NCBI RefSeq assembly: GCF_020381325.1
Contig: NZ_JAGSPI010000005.1
Span: 280,021-344,020 of the forward strand
Origin: Providencia vermicola
Lineage (GTDB): Bacteria; Pseudomonadota; Gammaproteobacteria; Enterobacterales; Enterobacteriaceae
DNA: 64,000 bases
Direction of reading: 5' to 3'
The position numbers were made by a program, and so were the translations under genes. Of the stretch, positions 28,485-39,519 are shown piece after piece. The notes beneath the pieces were generated by a model. That model searched no databases and was not told where the DNA came from. It saw nothing but the letters and a program-made list of their open reading frames with translations. How positions within the stretch are numbered: the stretch's first letter is position 1; the number at the start of each line of letters is the position of its first letter.

Positions 28485-29093
28485 ATGAATGAAAATATGC
28501 AGCTAAAACGTGTTGCTCAAGCAAAACTCCCAACACCGTTCGGTGAATTTCTGATGGTAGGTTTTGAAGAAATTGCAACGGGTCATGACCATGTCGCGTT
28601 AATCTTTGGCGATATATCTGGGGATACCCCCGTTCTTAGCCGTATTCACTCTGAATGTTTAACGGGTGATGCGCTATTTAGCTTACGTTGCGATTGTGGT
28701 TTCCAATTAGAAGCCGCGCTTTCTCAGATTAGTAAAGAAGGCCGCGGGGTGTTACTTTACCATCGCCAAGAAGGCCGCAATATTGGCTTGCTAAATAAAA
28801 TCCGTGCATATGCGCTACAAGACCAAGGTTTAGACACTGTCGAGGCAAATTTAAAACTGGGTTTTAAAGCCGATGAGCGTGATTTTACCCTCTGCTCAGA
28901 TATGTACAAATTACTGGGGATCAACGAAGTTCGTTTGCTAACGAATAACCCGAAAAAAATCGATATCATGCGTGAAGCGGGTATAAATGTAGTTGAACGC
29001 GTGCCTCTGATTGTTGGCCGTAATCCAAGTAATGAACATTATTTGGATGTTAAAGCACAAAAGATGGGTCATATGCTGTTTAAACACCAGTAA
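28485..29093 (+). CDS. ribA: GTP cyclohydrolase II
   Basis: RibA opens the GTP ring in the first step of riboflavin synthesis. The 202-residue protein has the zinc site [17 protein letters not shown] and the [10 protein letters not shown] catalytic segment. It is divergent from pgpB as in E. coli. No FMN riboswitch was recognised in the 204-bp upstream gap. Confidence 0.94.
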   Translation: MNENMQLKRVAQAKLPTPFGEFLMVGFEEIATGHDHVALIFGDISGDTPVLSRIHSECLTGDALFSLRCDCGFQLEAALSQISKEGRGVLLYHRQEGRNIGLLNKIRAYALQDQGLDTVEANLKLGFKADERDFTLCSDMYKLLGINEVRLLTNNPKKIDIMREAGINVVERVPLIVGRNPSNEHYLDVKAQKMGHMLFKHQ

Positions 29094-29275
29094 GCTACGC
29101 AATAAGGGAGGAGTTTCTACGTTCTTCCCTTTTCTCTCAAATATCCTCTCAATGTGTGCCATTTCTTGATGGTTATATTCACTTTCTTTCTATAAGGTTT
29201 ATACTGTTCTCAATATTATGACTTTGATGAATGACCTTTATCTTTTGCTTATTCATCAAACTACAAGGAGATATT

Positions 29276-30253
29276 GTGAACAACCTGCATTCTATTCAAC
29301 GCATGAGAAGACTGCGTAAAACTGAAAAACTCCGCACTTTATTCCAAGAAACTCATTTATCGATTAATGACCTTTGTTTACCCATTTTCGTTGAAGAAGA
29401 ACTCGACGATTATATGCCGATCAATAGCATGCCTGGTGTTATGCGTATTCCTGAAAAACGCTTAGCGTATGAAATTGAACGCATCGCAAATGCGGGCATT
29501 AAGTCTGTCATGACATTTGGCGTTTCCCACCACCTTGATGATAATGGCAGTGATGCATGGCAGGAAAATGGCTTAGTTGCTCGAATGTCCCGTATCTGTA
29601 AAGACACAGTTCCTGAAATGATTGTGATGTCAGATACCTGTTTTTGTGAATATACCTCCCATGGTCACTGCGGGGTGATGCATGACCATGTTGTTGATAA
29701 TGATGCCACTATTCACAATTTAGGTCTGCAGGCGGTTGCTGCTGCCCGTGCAGGTGCAGATTTTATCGCCCCTTCCGCTGCAATGGATGGACAAGTTGCG
29801 GCGATCCGCCGAGCACTAGATGAAGCAGGTTTTACGGATACGGCCATTATGTCCTACTCCACAAAATTTGCATCCGCATTATATGGCCCATTCCGTGATG
29901 CAGCTGGCTCATGTTTAAAAGGTGACAGAAAAACTTACCAAATGAATCCAATGAACCGCCGCGAAGCGCTGCATGAGTCGCTGATTGATGAGCGCGAAGG
30001 CGCAGATGCGCTGATGATCAAACCTGCTGGGGCTTATCTTGATATCATTCGTGATTTACGTGAACACACACAATTACCGATTGGTGCGTATCAAGTTAGT
30101 GGCGAATATGCGCAAATCAAATTTGCAGCACAAGCGGGTGCGATTGATGAAACTCGTGTGGCGCTGGAAACATTAGGTTCAATTAAACGTGCAGGTGCTG
30201 ACCTTATCTTCACTTACTTTGCCTTACAACTGGCTGAAAGTAAGGCTTTATAA
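29276..30253 (+). CDS. hemB: Delta-aminolevulinic acid dehydratase (porphobilinogen synthase)
   Basis: HemB condenses two 5-aminolevulinate molecules to porphobilinogen in haem synthesis. Active-site lysines lie in SYSTKFAS and [10 protein letters not shown], and the zinc cysteines in [15 protein letters not shown]. The frame is open from 29231, but GTG 29276 is preceded by AAGGAGA at the right distance and gives 325 residues (E. coli 324), so it is the chosen start. In E. coli hemB lies elsewhere; here it sits between ribA and acnA. Confidence 0.94.
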   Translation: MNNLHSIQRMRRLRKTEKLRTLFQETHLSINDLCLPIFVEEELDDYMPINSMPGVMRIPEKRLAYEIERIANAGIKSVMTFGVSHHLDDNGSDAWQENGLVARMSRICKDTVPEMIVMSDTCFCEYTSHGHCGVMHDHVVDNDATIHNLGLQAVAAARAGADFIAPSAAMDGQVAAIRRALDEAGFTDTAIMSYSTKFASALYGPFRDAAGSCLKGDRKTYQMNPMNRREALHESLIDEREGADALMIKPAGAYLDIIRDLREHTQLPIGAYQVSGEYAQIKFAAQAGAIDETRVALETLGSIKRAGADLIFTYFALQLAESKAL

Positions 30254-30270
30254 TTTTTAACTTATAGAAA

Positions 30271-30310
30271 AACCGCAATACTGGATATAAACACAGTGTT
30301 GCGGTTTTTT
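30271..30310 (+). terminator. Intrinsic terminator of hemB
   Basis: AACCGCAATACTG (30271-30283) pairs with CAGTGTTGCGGTT (30294-30306) with one wobble pair, followed by a T-run. Confidence 0.87.
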
Positions 30311-30362
30311 GGCATTTAAGATTAAAAAACAAGCTAAACCAGATTAAAAATAATCCAATCGG

Positions 30363-30806
30363 CTATTTGCCACGCTGAATTTCAAGCTGATGCGTTAATG
30401 TTTTTGCATAATGCTGAGCAACTTCTGCTGAAGGTAAGCCCGCTATCAATAAATCGTCTTTACCTGCCGTCGTCTTGGCAACAACGCCCCAAAATTCCAC
30501 CTCAAAAGTAATACTCTCTGGGTTTTGATCCGGAATAGGCACAATATCAAAATACTCTTTTAATGGTGCGATAGTAATTGCAGTGTAATCAGCATTTAAG
30601 CCAAGTGGGAATTCTTTGTCCGCATAGAGACGCAAGTCGTGAACTTCCGTTTCAGGTGTTCTCATCACAATAGAATACAAATTAGGAATATGTTCTAAAA
30701 TATCGCGAACCTCTTCATTCGAACCATCGAAATGAGAAGTTGTTAATAAGATATCTGCTGCCCACAATGCCCCTTTATAGAAATCGGTTTCATTGATATC
30801 TGCCAT
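30363..30806 (-). CDS. Conserved-looking hypothetical protein
   Basis: I do not recognise this 147-residue protein. It has no signal peptide or membrane segment, is acidic, and is predicted to be a soluble mixed alpha/beta domain. Notable parts are GALWAADILLTTSHFDGSN, a central IAPLKEYFDIVPIPDQNP and a basic C-terminus QLEIQRGK. An AAGGAAAT-type ribosome binding site precedes the ATG and the codon use resembles its neighbours, supporting a real gene. It is transcribed leftward, alone, between hemB and acnA. No function is proposed. Confidence 0.7.
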   Translation of the reverse strand: MADINETDFYKGALWAADILLTTSHFDGSNEEVRDILEHIPNLYSIVMRTPETEVHDLRLYADKEFPLGLNADYTAITIAPLKEYFDIVPIPDQNPESITFEVEFWGVVAKTTAGKDDLLIAGLPSAEVAQHYAKTLTHQLEIQRGK

Positions 30807-31028
30807 ATATATTTCCTTTACGTTGTTTTCGATAAATTTAGCGAGTCCGAATCCATTACATGGATACTAATTCAAACAAAGAAACTGATTTATGGCGAAC
30901 TTCACTCAGTACTCACTGAATAAAGAATGGTCTTCTCCCCTATATTTAACCATCTACCTAACACCATAACGTAGATCTACATCGAAAATATTGAGAAAAA
31001 ACAAGATTAAGAAATAAGATAGGAATTA

Positions 31029-31064
31029 AAAAACGTCTGCTGGATTAACCAAACAGACGTTTTT
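31029..31064 (-). terminator. Intrinsic terminator of acnA
   Basis: AAAAACGTCTG (31029-31039) and CAGACGTTTTT (31054-31064) form a perfect 11-bp stem just beyond the acnA stop codon, with a T-run on the leftward transcript. Confidence 0.85.
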
Positions 31065-31076
31065 AGTTAACGTGTG

Positions 31077-33749
31077 TTAATGAAGCATTTGTCGAATGAC
31101 ATAATGCAAGATACCGCCATGGCGGTAATACTCCATTTCGGTGCCTGTATCAATACGACAACGGGTAGTGATCTCCTTAACCTCGCCATTACCAAGAGTA
31201 ATATTCACCTTCAAGTCTTGCCCTGGCGTCAGGGATTGCAGGCCAACAACGTCAATGCGTTCGTCTCCTTTTAATCCAAGAGTTTTGCGAGACATACCAT
31301 CTTTAAACTCCAGAGGTACGACCCCCATACCAATTAAATTTGAACGATGAATACGTTCATAAGACTCTGCAATCACCACTCGAACACCTAACAAATTAGT
31401 TCCTTTTGCAGCCCAGTCACGACTCGAACCTGAACCATATTCCTTACCTGCAATAATCGCTAATGGGCGTTTTTCTTGCTGATACAACATTGCTGCATCA
31501 TAGATAGCCATTTGCTGCCCTGTTGGAATATGTAAGGTATAACCACCTTCAACACCTGGTACCATTTCATTACGAATACGAATATTGGCAAAGGTGCCGC
31601 GCATCATCACTTCATGGTTACCTCGTCGTGAGCCATAAGAGTTAAAGTCTGCAACAGCAACACCATGCTCTTGAAGGTAGCGCCCTGCGGGACTGTCTTT
31701 TTTGATATTCCCCGCAGGAGAAATATGGTCAGTAGTGACTGAATCACCAAGGATAGCCAAAATATTGGCACCATGAATATCTTTAACTGGCGCAGGCTGG
31801 GCTTGCATGCCCTCAAAGAATGGTGGATGGCGAATGTAGGTCGAATCCGCCTGCCAATGATAAGTTGATGAGCTTTCAACCTCGAGAGCACGCCACGCAT
31901 CGTCACCTTCAAATACGGCATTATATTCTTTGCGGAACATCTCTGTTTTAACTTGTTGTACAGCTTGGGCAATTTCAGCACTGGTTGGCCAAATATCTTT
32001 CAGATAAACATCATTACCCTGTTTATCTACACCAAGCGGTTCATTTTTCAAGTTAATATTCATATTTCCTGCAAGGGCATAGGCCACAACTAACGGCGGA
32101 GATGCCAACCAGTTAGTTTTCACTAGAGGATGAATTCGCCCTTCAAAGTTTCGGTTCCCCGAAAGCACAGCACCAACGGTTAAATCGGTTTGCTTAATCG
32201 CCGCTTCTATTGGTTCTGGTAATGGGCCAGAGTTACCAATACAGGTGGTACATCCATACCCGACAAGGTTAAAGCCGAGTTTATCTAAATAAGGTGTTAA
32301 ACCCGCAACGGCGAGGTAATCCGTGACCACTTTAGACCCTGGTGCAAGGGATGATTTAACCCAGGGTTGACGCGATAACCCTTTTTCAACGGCTTTTTTC
32401 GCTAACAGCCCCGCCGCCATCAAAACACTTGGGTTTGAGGTATTGGTACAAGATGTAATCGCCGCAATCACGACCGCACCATCGGTGAGTTCAAAGGTTT
32501 GATTTTGATATTTCACTTCTGGGTGTGCGTTTTTATCTTGTTTATTCACTTCGAGTTCAACCGCACCTCGGAACGCTTTTGGTACTTGGCTCAGCTCCAC
32601 TCTATCCTGTGGACGTTTTGGCCCAGCTAAGCTAGATTCAACCGTCGACATATCCAATTCAAGGGTACTGGTAAAGATAGGTTCATCACCTGCGTGACGC
32701 CATAAGCCCTGCTCTTTACTATACGCTTCCACCAGCGCTACTTCATCGTCGCTACGTCCTGTTAGCCGCATATAGGACAACGTAATATCATCGATGGGGA
32801 AGAACCCACAGGTTGCACCATATTCAGGTGACATATTGGCGATGGTAGCACGGTCAGCTAAGGGTAAATCCGCCAAACCATCACCGTAGAATTCTACAAA
32901 CTTACCAACTACGCCGTGTTTACGCAGCATTTGTGTGACGGTTAATACAAGGTCAGTTGCTGTAATACCTTCCGATAATTTGCCGGTTAACTTAAACCCA
33001 ACCACATCAGGGATAAGCATCGAAACAGGCTGACCTAACATCGCCGCTTCAGCCTCTATTCCACCCACTCCCCAACCCAGCACACCAAGCCCATTGATCA
33101 TGGTTGTGTGAGAATCGGTACCCACTAGCGTATCTGGATAAGCATATAATTTTCCATCGATTTCCTCATGCCAAACTGCTTTTCCAAGGTACTCTAAGTT
33201 AACCTGATGGCAAATCCCAGTGCCTGGTGGCACAACTTGGAAACGGTTAAACGCTTTTTGCCCCCAACGCAGGAATAAATAGCGTTCGTGGTTACGTTCC
33301 ATTTCAATTTCCACGTTTTCACCAAACGCAGATTGTGTGGCAAATTCATCCACCATCACCGAGTGGTCAATCACCAGATCAACAGGTGATAATGGGTTGA
33401 CTTGATTGACATTGCCCCCTAACGATTTCACGGCTTCACGCATTGCTGCTAGGTCAACAACTGCAGGGACGCCAGTAAAATCTTGCATCAGCACACGGGC
33501 AGGACGATAGGCAATTTCCCTATCTGCATGGGCGTTTTTTTGCCAATCAATAATGGCTTGTAAGTCTTGTTCAACAACAGAAGTGCCATCGATATGGCGT
33601 AACAGGTTTTCAAGTAACACTTTGAGGGATTTTGGCAGCTTTGAACCATCGCCGATTTTATTCGCGGCAAGCGCCAAACTGAAGTAATTATACTGCTTGT
33701 TTCCGACAGCGAGTGTTGAGGCACTCGTTGTTTTTAGACTCAACGACAT
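31077..33749 (-). CDS. acnA: Aconitate hydratase A
   Basis: Aconitase A interconverts citrate and isocitrate; in E. coli it is the stress and stationary-phase form. The 890-residue product (E. coli 891) has the 4Fe-4S cysteines in [15 protein letters not shown] and [14 protein letters not shown] and the C-terminal swivel domain ([16 protein letters not shown]). The frame is open to 33800, but ATG 33749 has AGGAGG at the correct distance and gives the family N-terminus MSLSLKTTS. It follows the E. coli ribA-acnA-cysB order, with insertions on both sides. Confidence 0.95.
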   Translation of the reverse strand: MSLSLKTTSASTLAVGNKQYNYFSLALAANKIGDGSKLPKSLKVLLENLLRHIDGTSVVEQDLQAIIDWQKNAHADREIAYRPARVLMQDFTGVPAVVDLAAMREAVKSLGGNVNQVNPLSPVDLVIDHSVMVDEFATQSAFGENVEIEMERNHERYLFLRWGQKAFNRFQVVPPGTGICHQVNLEYLGKAVWHEEIDGKLYAYPDTLVGTDSHTTMINGLGVLGWGVGGIEAEAAMLGQPVSMLIPDVVGFKLTGKLSEGITATDLVLTVTQMLRKHGVVGKFVEFYGDGLADLPLADRATIANMSPEYGATCGFFPIDDITLSYMRLTGRSDDEVALVEAYSKEQGLWRHAGDEPIFTSTLELDMSTVESSLAGPKRPQDRVELSQVPKAFRGAVELEVNKQDKNAHPEVKYQNQTFELTDGAVVIAAITSCTNTSNPSVLMAAGLLAKKAVEKGLSRQPWVKSSLAPGSKVVTDYLAVAGLTPYLDKLGFNLVGYGCTTCIGNSGPLPEPIEAAIKQTDLTVGAVLSGNRNFEGRIHPLVKTNWLASPPLVVAYALAGNMNINLKNEPLGVDKQGNDVYLKDIWPTSAEIAQAVQQVKTEMFRKEYNAVFEGDDAWRALEVESSSTYHWQADSTYIRHPPFFEGMQAQPAPVKDIHGANILAILGDSVTTDHISPAGNIKKDSPAGRYLQEHGVAVADFNSYGSRRGNHEVMMRGTFANIRIRNEMVPGVEGGYTLHIPTGQQMAIYDAAMLYQQEKRPLAIIAGKEYGSGSSRDWAAKGTNLLGVRVVIAESYERIHRSNLIGMGVVPLEFKDGMSRKTLGLKGDERIDVVGLQSLTPGQDLKVNITLGNGEVKEITTRCRIDTGTEMEYYRHGGILHYVIRQMLH

Positions 33750-33963
33750 AACTCCTCCTTGGTTTTTATGGCTATGGCAATAATGTTTATTTACCACCAT
33801 TATTTTTTGTTAACCAATTGTAATCATAGTTGCTTTATAAATTTGATTTATAGATTTTGTGCCAAATTTGCAGTTTAGACCTATTTATCATAGGAAATTT
33901 AAGATAAGAAGGGAAAGGATAAGCGTAAATGAAGGTAAAAAGTTTGGGGGATGACAGTTATTT

Positions 33964-34476
33964 TCAGTTTGGATAAGCGCCGATTGCGAGCTGAAGATCA
34001 GCTAAAGTAACCATTAGCATCATTGAGTCTAGAGGTGAAGATACAAACCCAACGTGTTCATAAAACCGTTTAGCATCAACTGAAAGCGCATGAACAACCA
34101 TTCCCCGAATACCGACAAGCCCTGATGCTTGGATAACTCTCAGCGCCGCATCCTTTACGAGCGCCCTGCCAACACCGAATCCTTTCACGTTTACATCCAC
34201 TGCTAGGCGACCAAGTAAAACAACAGGAATATCTGTTGGCATATTTCGCCGAAATTTACCCACCGCTTGGCTGGTAGTTATAATGCCTGTAGAAAGTGCA
34301 TAATACCCCATCACCGTATTATCAGATGCAGTGACAAAAGTGCGGGATGCACCTGTTTTCTGATTTCCCATCGCGCGGTTTTTTAACCAATGATCCAACG
34401 TTTCTTCACCCGAAGAGAATACATCCAGACGGTGGTTTAAATTGAGGGGCTCAGGAGCTGTCAGGTTCAATGTCAT
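33964..34476 (-). CDS. GNAT-family acetyltransferase toxin of a type II toxin-antitoxin pair
   Basis: The 170-residue protein is a GNAT acetyltransferase. LLGRLAVDVNVKGFGVGRAL is the acetyl-CoA-binding motif, and the C-terminal AKRFYEHVGFVSSP is typical of TacT/AtaT-type toxins, which acetylate aminoacyl-tRNA and halt translation. The ATG at 34476 overlaps the antitoxin stop as ATGA and has GGGAG just upstream, so it is preferred over a GTG at 34485. Target tRNA specificity cannot be read from the sequence. Confidence 0.88.
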   Translation of the reverse strand: MTLNLTAPEPLNLNHRLDVFSSGEETLDHWLKNRAMGNQKTGASRTFVTASDNTVMGYYALSTGIITTSQAVGKFRRNMPTDIPVVLLGRLAVDVNVKGFGVGRALVKDAALRVIQASGLVGIRGMVVHALSVDAKRFYEHVGFVSSPLDSMMLMVTLADLQLAIGAYPN

Positions 34477-34772
34477 TTCTCCCACGGAGATTTGGACATC
34501 ATGGTTTTTCTGAGCGCCTCATTATTGCTCGGCGAGGCATCTAATTGAGCAACAAACTCCTGATAAACTTCAGGGCTCACATTAATCACACGGAGATCGG
34601 CTAATGTTTCTTCCGCAGCACGACGAGCCGCTTCGAGTACAAACTCAGTACGATTTTTCCCAACAGCGTTAGCAGCTCGGTCAATCAGTATTTTATCTTC
34701 TAATTTAATTCGTAAATTCAATGATGAACGTGTAGGCACCGTATCATTATCACATGTATTTTGCATCGCCAT
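34473..34772 (-). CDS. DUF1778 ribbon-helix-helix antitoxin
   Basis: This 99-residue protein has an N-terminal ribbon-helix-helix DNA-binding domain (SSLNLRIKLEDKILIDRAAN) and a C-terminal tail that in TacA/AtaR-type antitoxins wraps the GNAT toxin. Its stop codon overlaps the toxin start by 4 bp, the usual operon form. It probably represses its own promoter upstream of 34772. The pair sits between acnA and cysB, absent from that position in E. coli, so it was probably acquired. Confidence 0.88.
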   Translation of the reverse strand: MAMQNTCDNDTVPTRSSLNLRIKLEDKILIDRAANAVGKNRTEFVLEAARRAAEETLADLRVINVSPEVYQEFVAQLDASPSNNEALRKTMMSKSPWEK

Positions 34773-34954
34773 GGTTAACTCCTAACTGATGACTTATTTT
34801 TTAAGCATACAGCATTGTAATGACAAAGTCATTACAGGTGAAAAAGGAGAACATATAGCACACAGTTTTATCCGCATTGCGGTGAATAGATGATTAATGG
34901 TAGCCACTGTTCATTATGTGGCTACCAATAGATGGGCAGGCAATAATACAAAAA

Positions 34955-36239
<1,285 letters not shown>

Positions 36240-38273
36240 ATGCGTATAAATATTTTGGCACTGCTTATTGGTATGTCCACGGTTTCCTTTGCACCTCAAC
36301 TACTTGCAAAGGAAGTGACTTACGGACAACAGAAAATTGTTTTATCTGACACAATTAACCCTGGTAATGATTTCTACCGCTATGTGAATGAGGATTGGAT
36401 AAACAAGGCAAAAATCCCAACGGGTATGCCCCGCATTAACTCTTTTGTTGATTTATATTTAAATACCGAAAAACAGACTCAAGCTATCATTGATGAACTA
36501 CAGAAAAAACCAGAAAGCGAACTAAACCATAATCAACGCAATATTCGTCATTTGTACCAAAGTTTTCTCAATGAAGACGCCATCGAAAAAGCTGGACTAT
36601 CACCTATCAAACAAGATTTAGCTGAGATTGCAAAAGCAAAAAACCACCAGGATATCAGTCAGCTAATGACTAACCCTGATTTCAATTCATTGATTTCTTA
36701 TTGGGTAGATTTAGATGCAAAATCCCCTGAAACGTATGTGTTGTATATTGGCCAAGGGGGTTTAGGGTTACCTAATCGAACTTATTACCTCGATGACACC
36801 CCACAAATGCAAGATATACGAAAAAGTTATATCGCTTATATTGCGACGATGCTGAAGCTGGCAGGTGAAAAAGACGTTGAACAAAAAGCGCAAAAAATAT
36901 TTGATTTAGAAAAAGCCATTGCAACTGTACATTGGAGCCCTGAAGCGCGCCGTGACACCATCAAAAACTACCATGCTATGTCATTAGCTGAAATGAAAAA
37001 TTATACCAAAGGCTTTGATTGGAGCAGTTTTATCAGCCGCTACAAACTCACCGATAAGCAACTTGAAAAAGTGGTAGTAGAAACAGACAGCGCCGTTGAA
37101 CAAACCGCAAAAATTTTCGCGCAAACGCCTGTTTCAACCTTAAAAGATTATTTAACGTTTCAATATATTAGCGACCATGCCCGCTATTTAAATAAAGCTG
37201 TTTCTGATGCCAACTTTGATTTTTATTCGAAAAAACTCAACGGTGTCGAAAAACAACGTACCCGCCAAGAACGTGCGTTACAAACAGTAAACTCCCTTCA
37301 GGGCGAAGCATTAGGGCAAATCTATGTTGAAAAATATTTCGACCCGCAATCCAAAGAAAAAATTCAAGATTTAGTGAGCTATGTCAGAGGTACATTTAAT
37401 TCACGTTTAAAAGACAACGATTGGATGGATGATAGCACACGTCAAGAAGCCCTGAAAAAACTGGAACAGTTCACCGTAAAAGTGGGCTATCCTGACAAGT
37501 GGAATGATTTCAGTGACATTAATTTAAAACCAGATTCGCTGTTTGATAACTACAAACAAGTTGTTGCATGGTCTTACAACGACATGATTAGCAAAATGGG
37601 CCAACCTGTTCGTAAATGGGAATGGGGAATGACACCACAAACGGTGAACGCCTATTTCAACCCTGTACAAAATGAAATCGTGTTCCCTGCGGCGATTTTA
37701 CAAGCTCCATTCTTTGACCCTAACGTTGACCCCGCTTATAACTACGGGGCAATTGGTGCAGTGATAGGCCATGAAATGGGCCATGGTTTTGATGACCAAG
37801 GCAGTTTATATGATGGTACAGGGCAGCTGCGCAATTGGTGGAGTGAAAGTGCTAAAAACCATTTCAAAGAAAAAACTGAAAAGTTGGTTGATCAATACAA
37901 TACGTTTGAAGTGGATGGTTTAAAGGTTAATGGGCAATTAACCCTAGGCGAAAATATTGGCGATTTAGGTGGGTTAAATATCGCGCTGAGTGCCTATAAA
38001 CAATTTGCCAAAGAAAATTATCCGAATGGTGAACCACCGATTATTGACGGCACAACGGGTTTACAACGCTTTTTCATTGCATGGGCTCGCACATGGCAAG
38101 AATTATCGAATAAAGAGTCTGAGCGCAATAAGATTATGACCGACCCACACAGCCCAAACCAATTCCGTGCCAATGGTGTTGTGCGTAATATTGATGATTG
38201 GTACCAAACCTTTGGTGTCGATAAAGACAACGCCCTCTATTTGGAACCTGAAAAACGTATTCGTATTTGGTGA
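36240..38273 (+). CDS. pepO: Secreted M13-family metallopeptidase (PepO/neprilysin-like)
   Basis: The 677-residue protein has a signal peptide (ILALLIGMSTVSFAPQLLA) and the M13 zinc motif HEMGH at residues 511-515, with the third ligand region ENIGDLGGLNIAL and the C-terminal NQFRANGVVRN substrate-binding block. M13 peptidases cleave short peptides; this one should act in the periplasm. The frame is open from 36168, but ATG 36240 with GAGAGG upstream gives a clean signal peptide. It stands alone between cysB and sodC and ends at a strong hairpin. The symbol is by family. Confidence 0.88.
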   Translation: MRINILALLIGMSTVSFAPQLLAKEVTYGQQKIVLSDTINPGNDFYRYVNEDWINKAKIPTGMPRINSFVDLYLNTEKQTQAIIDELQKKPESELNHNQRNIRHLYQSFLNEDAIEKAGLSPIKQDLAEIAKAKNHQDISQLMTNPDFNSLISYWVDLDAKSPETYVLYIGQGGLGLPNRTYYLDDTPQMQDIRKSYIAYIATMLKLAGEKDVEQKAQKIFDLEKAIATVHWSPEARRDTIKNYHAMSLAEMKNYTKGFDWSSFISRYKLTDKQLEKVVVETDSAVEQTAKIFAQTPVSTLKDYLTFQYISDHARYLNKAVSDANFDFYSKKLNGVEKQRTRQERALQTVNSLQGEALGQIYVEKYFDPQSKEKIQDLVSYVRGTFNSRLKDNDWMDDSTRQEALKKLEQFTVKVGYPDKWNDFSDINLKPDSLFDNYKQVVAWSYNDMISKMGQPVRKWEWGMTPQTVNAYFNPVQNEIVFPAAILQAPFFDPNVDPAYNYGAIGAVIGHEMGHGFDDQGSLYDGTGQLRNWWSESAKNHFKEKTEKLVDQYNTFEVDGLKVNGQLTLGENIGDLGGLNIALSAYKQFAKENYPNGEPPIIDGTTGLQRFFIAWARTWQELSNKESERNKIMTDPHSPNQFRANGVVRNIDDWYQTFGVDKDNALYLEPEKRIRIW

Positions 38274-38282
38274 TGGGTGAAA

Positions 38283-38310
38283 AAAAGCTCGGTATATTTT
38301 CCGAGCTTTT
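38283..38310 (+). terminator. Terminator of the M13 peptidase gene
   Basis: AAAAGCTCGG (38283-38292) pairs with CCGAGCTTTT (38301-38310) around an eight-base loop, 10 bp after the stop codon. Confidence 0.85.
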
Positions 38311-38319
38311 AAACCGTGT

Positions 38320-38475
38320 AGTCAGTTAAGGACTTCCCCTTAACAGTTTAGGCCTTGCTCTAAATAGTTTGCGTTGTGGCTAGGCGGCAAGTGAAGTTAA
38401 GCCCTAGGAGCATACACCAGTATGTGACTAGGGTTAGCAAGCACAGCCAACAACGCCACAACATAAAATATGACG
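38320..38475. repeat. ERIC-like intergenic repeat
   Basis: AGGCGGCAAGTGAA (38382-38395) followed by a central inverted repeat CCTAGGAGCATAC / GTATGTGACTAGG (38403-38431) and GCCAACAACG, ending in TATGACG, matches the order of blocks in the enterobacterial repetitive intergenic consensus. The right end is clear; the left boundary is approximate because that part is diverged. It fills the gap between the M13 peptidase and sodC. Confidence 0.8.
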
Positions 38476-38482
38476 ATCAAAG

Positions 38483-39007
38483 TTATTTGATGACACCACA
38501 GGCCATCCTTGCCCCACCACCACCTAGCGCTTCTGGGGTGTCTGAATAGTTATCCCCCCCCACATGCACCATTAATGCACGGTTTTGCACATCTTTCAGT
38601 GTTTTTAAACGTGGCGCTAGAACCGCATAATCGGCATTACCTTGGCTATCTGCAACGAGACCCGGTAAATCCCCCAAGTGCCCAGTATTATCATATGGCC
38701 CTTTGTGAACAGCCGTTTTTGCTGGGTCTAAATGCCCACCTGCTTTTAGTGCAGGAACCGATTTACCATCTTTTTCCCCTGGCTCGCAGCTTGGGTTTTC
38801 GTGAACATGGAAGCCATGAATACCCGATTGTAAGCCTGAAAGTTTTGGCGTGAACAGTAATCCATACTCAGTTTCAGAGATAACAACTTCACCAATCGTT
38901 TTACCCTCACCCGTTGGCGTAGCTTCTTTTAATACCACAGTGGATTGTGCTGCATAGGCAGTGCCCGCAGTCAGTAATGCAGCGAATAAGCACATCTTTA
39001 ACTTCAT
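38483..39007 (-). CDS. sodC: Periplasmic Cu/Zn superoxide dismutase
   Basis: SodC disproportionates superoxide in the periplasm and protects against external oxidants. After a signal peptide (MKLKMCLFAALLTAGTAYA) the mature protein shows the copper and zinc ligands HGFHVHENPSC, GGHLDPAKTAVHKGPYDNTG and MVHVGGDNYSD, and the C-terminal GGGGARMACGVI with the disulfide cysteine. ATG 39007 is preceded by GGAGGC; a start 7 codons earlier is in frame but poorer. Length is 174 residues. An ERIC-like repeat follows it. Confidence 0.95.
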   Translation of the reverse strand: MKLKMCLFAALLTAGTAYAAQSTVVLKEATPTGEGKTIGEVVISETEYGLLFTPKLSGLQSGIHGFHVHENPSCEPGEKDGKSVPALKAGGHLDPAKTAVHKGPYDNTGHLGDLPGLVADSQGNADYAVLAPRLKTLKDVQNRALMVHVGGDNYSDTPEALGGGGARMACGVIK

Positions 39008-39519
39008 ATTGCCTCCAGTGGATAACATTTATTTATCAATTATTCCATCCACTTACCTTATGATAAACAAGGTAAGAACGATTACTGTTGTTTCATTAGT
39101 ACCAATGACTGTACTTAAGTTAACACAAATTTGTTATCACTTTGGTGCTGCATTTAGCTTTAGTTAATAAATGATAGTTATATCACAATCAATATTATTA
39201 ACTTAATCCTCAAAAATGACTCAATTAAGAATATTCATGCCGTTATAGGTTTATCATAAAAATTTTATTTCAGTATATTTACGTAAAATAACTCTTTGAT
39301 AAAAATGTTAACATGCTGTGAAAATGATCACAGTATATTATTTTTATTTCGCCTACATTTCAGACTATTCATTTCACATGAAATAAATAGGAAATAAAAA
39401 TTTCACCAAGTCCCACCCAACAAAATAACGTTCAAAAGATTGGCTGTACCTTACAAAAACAAGTCAACAAACTATAACACTATGTTTTCTTTAATTTTAT
39501 AATAAGTGGAAAATAGACT
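39008..39519. other. Long intergenic region sodC / MFS gene
   Basis: This 512-bp AT-rich gap separates divergent sodC and the MFS-PLC pair. A CRP-like site lies at 39317-39332. I see no protein-coding gene in it; the rest is unassigned leader sequence. Confidence 0.55.
39317..39332. promoter_or_regulatory. CRP-like site upstream of the MFS / PI-PLC pair
   Basis: TGTGAAAATGATCACA is an exact TGTGA-N6-TCACA palindrome, about 190 bp before the transporter start. TATATT follows closely (39334-39339). It suggests activation by CRP-cAMP, which is inference. Confidence 0.6.
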
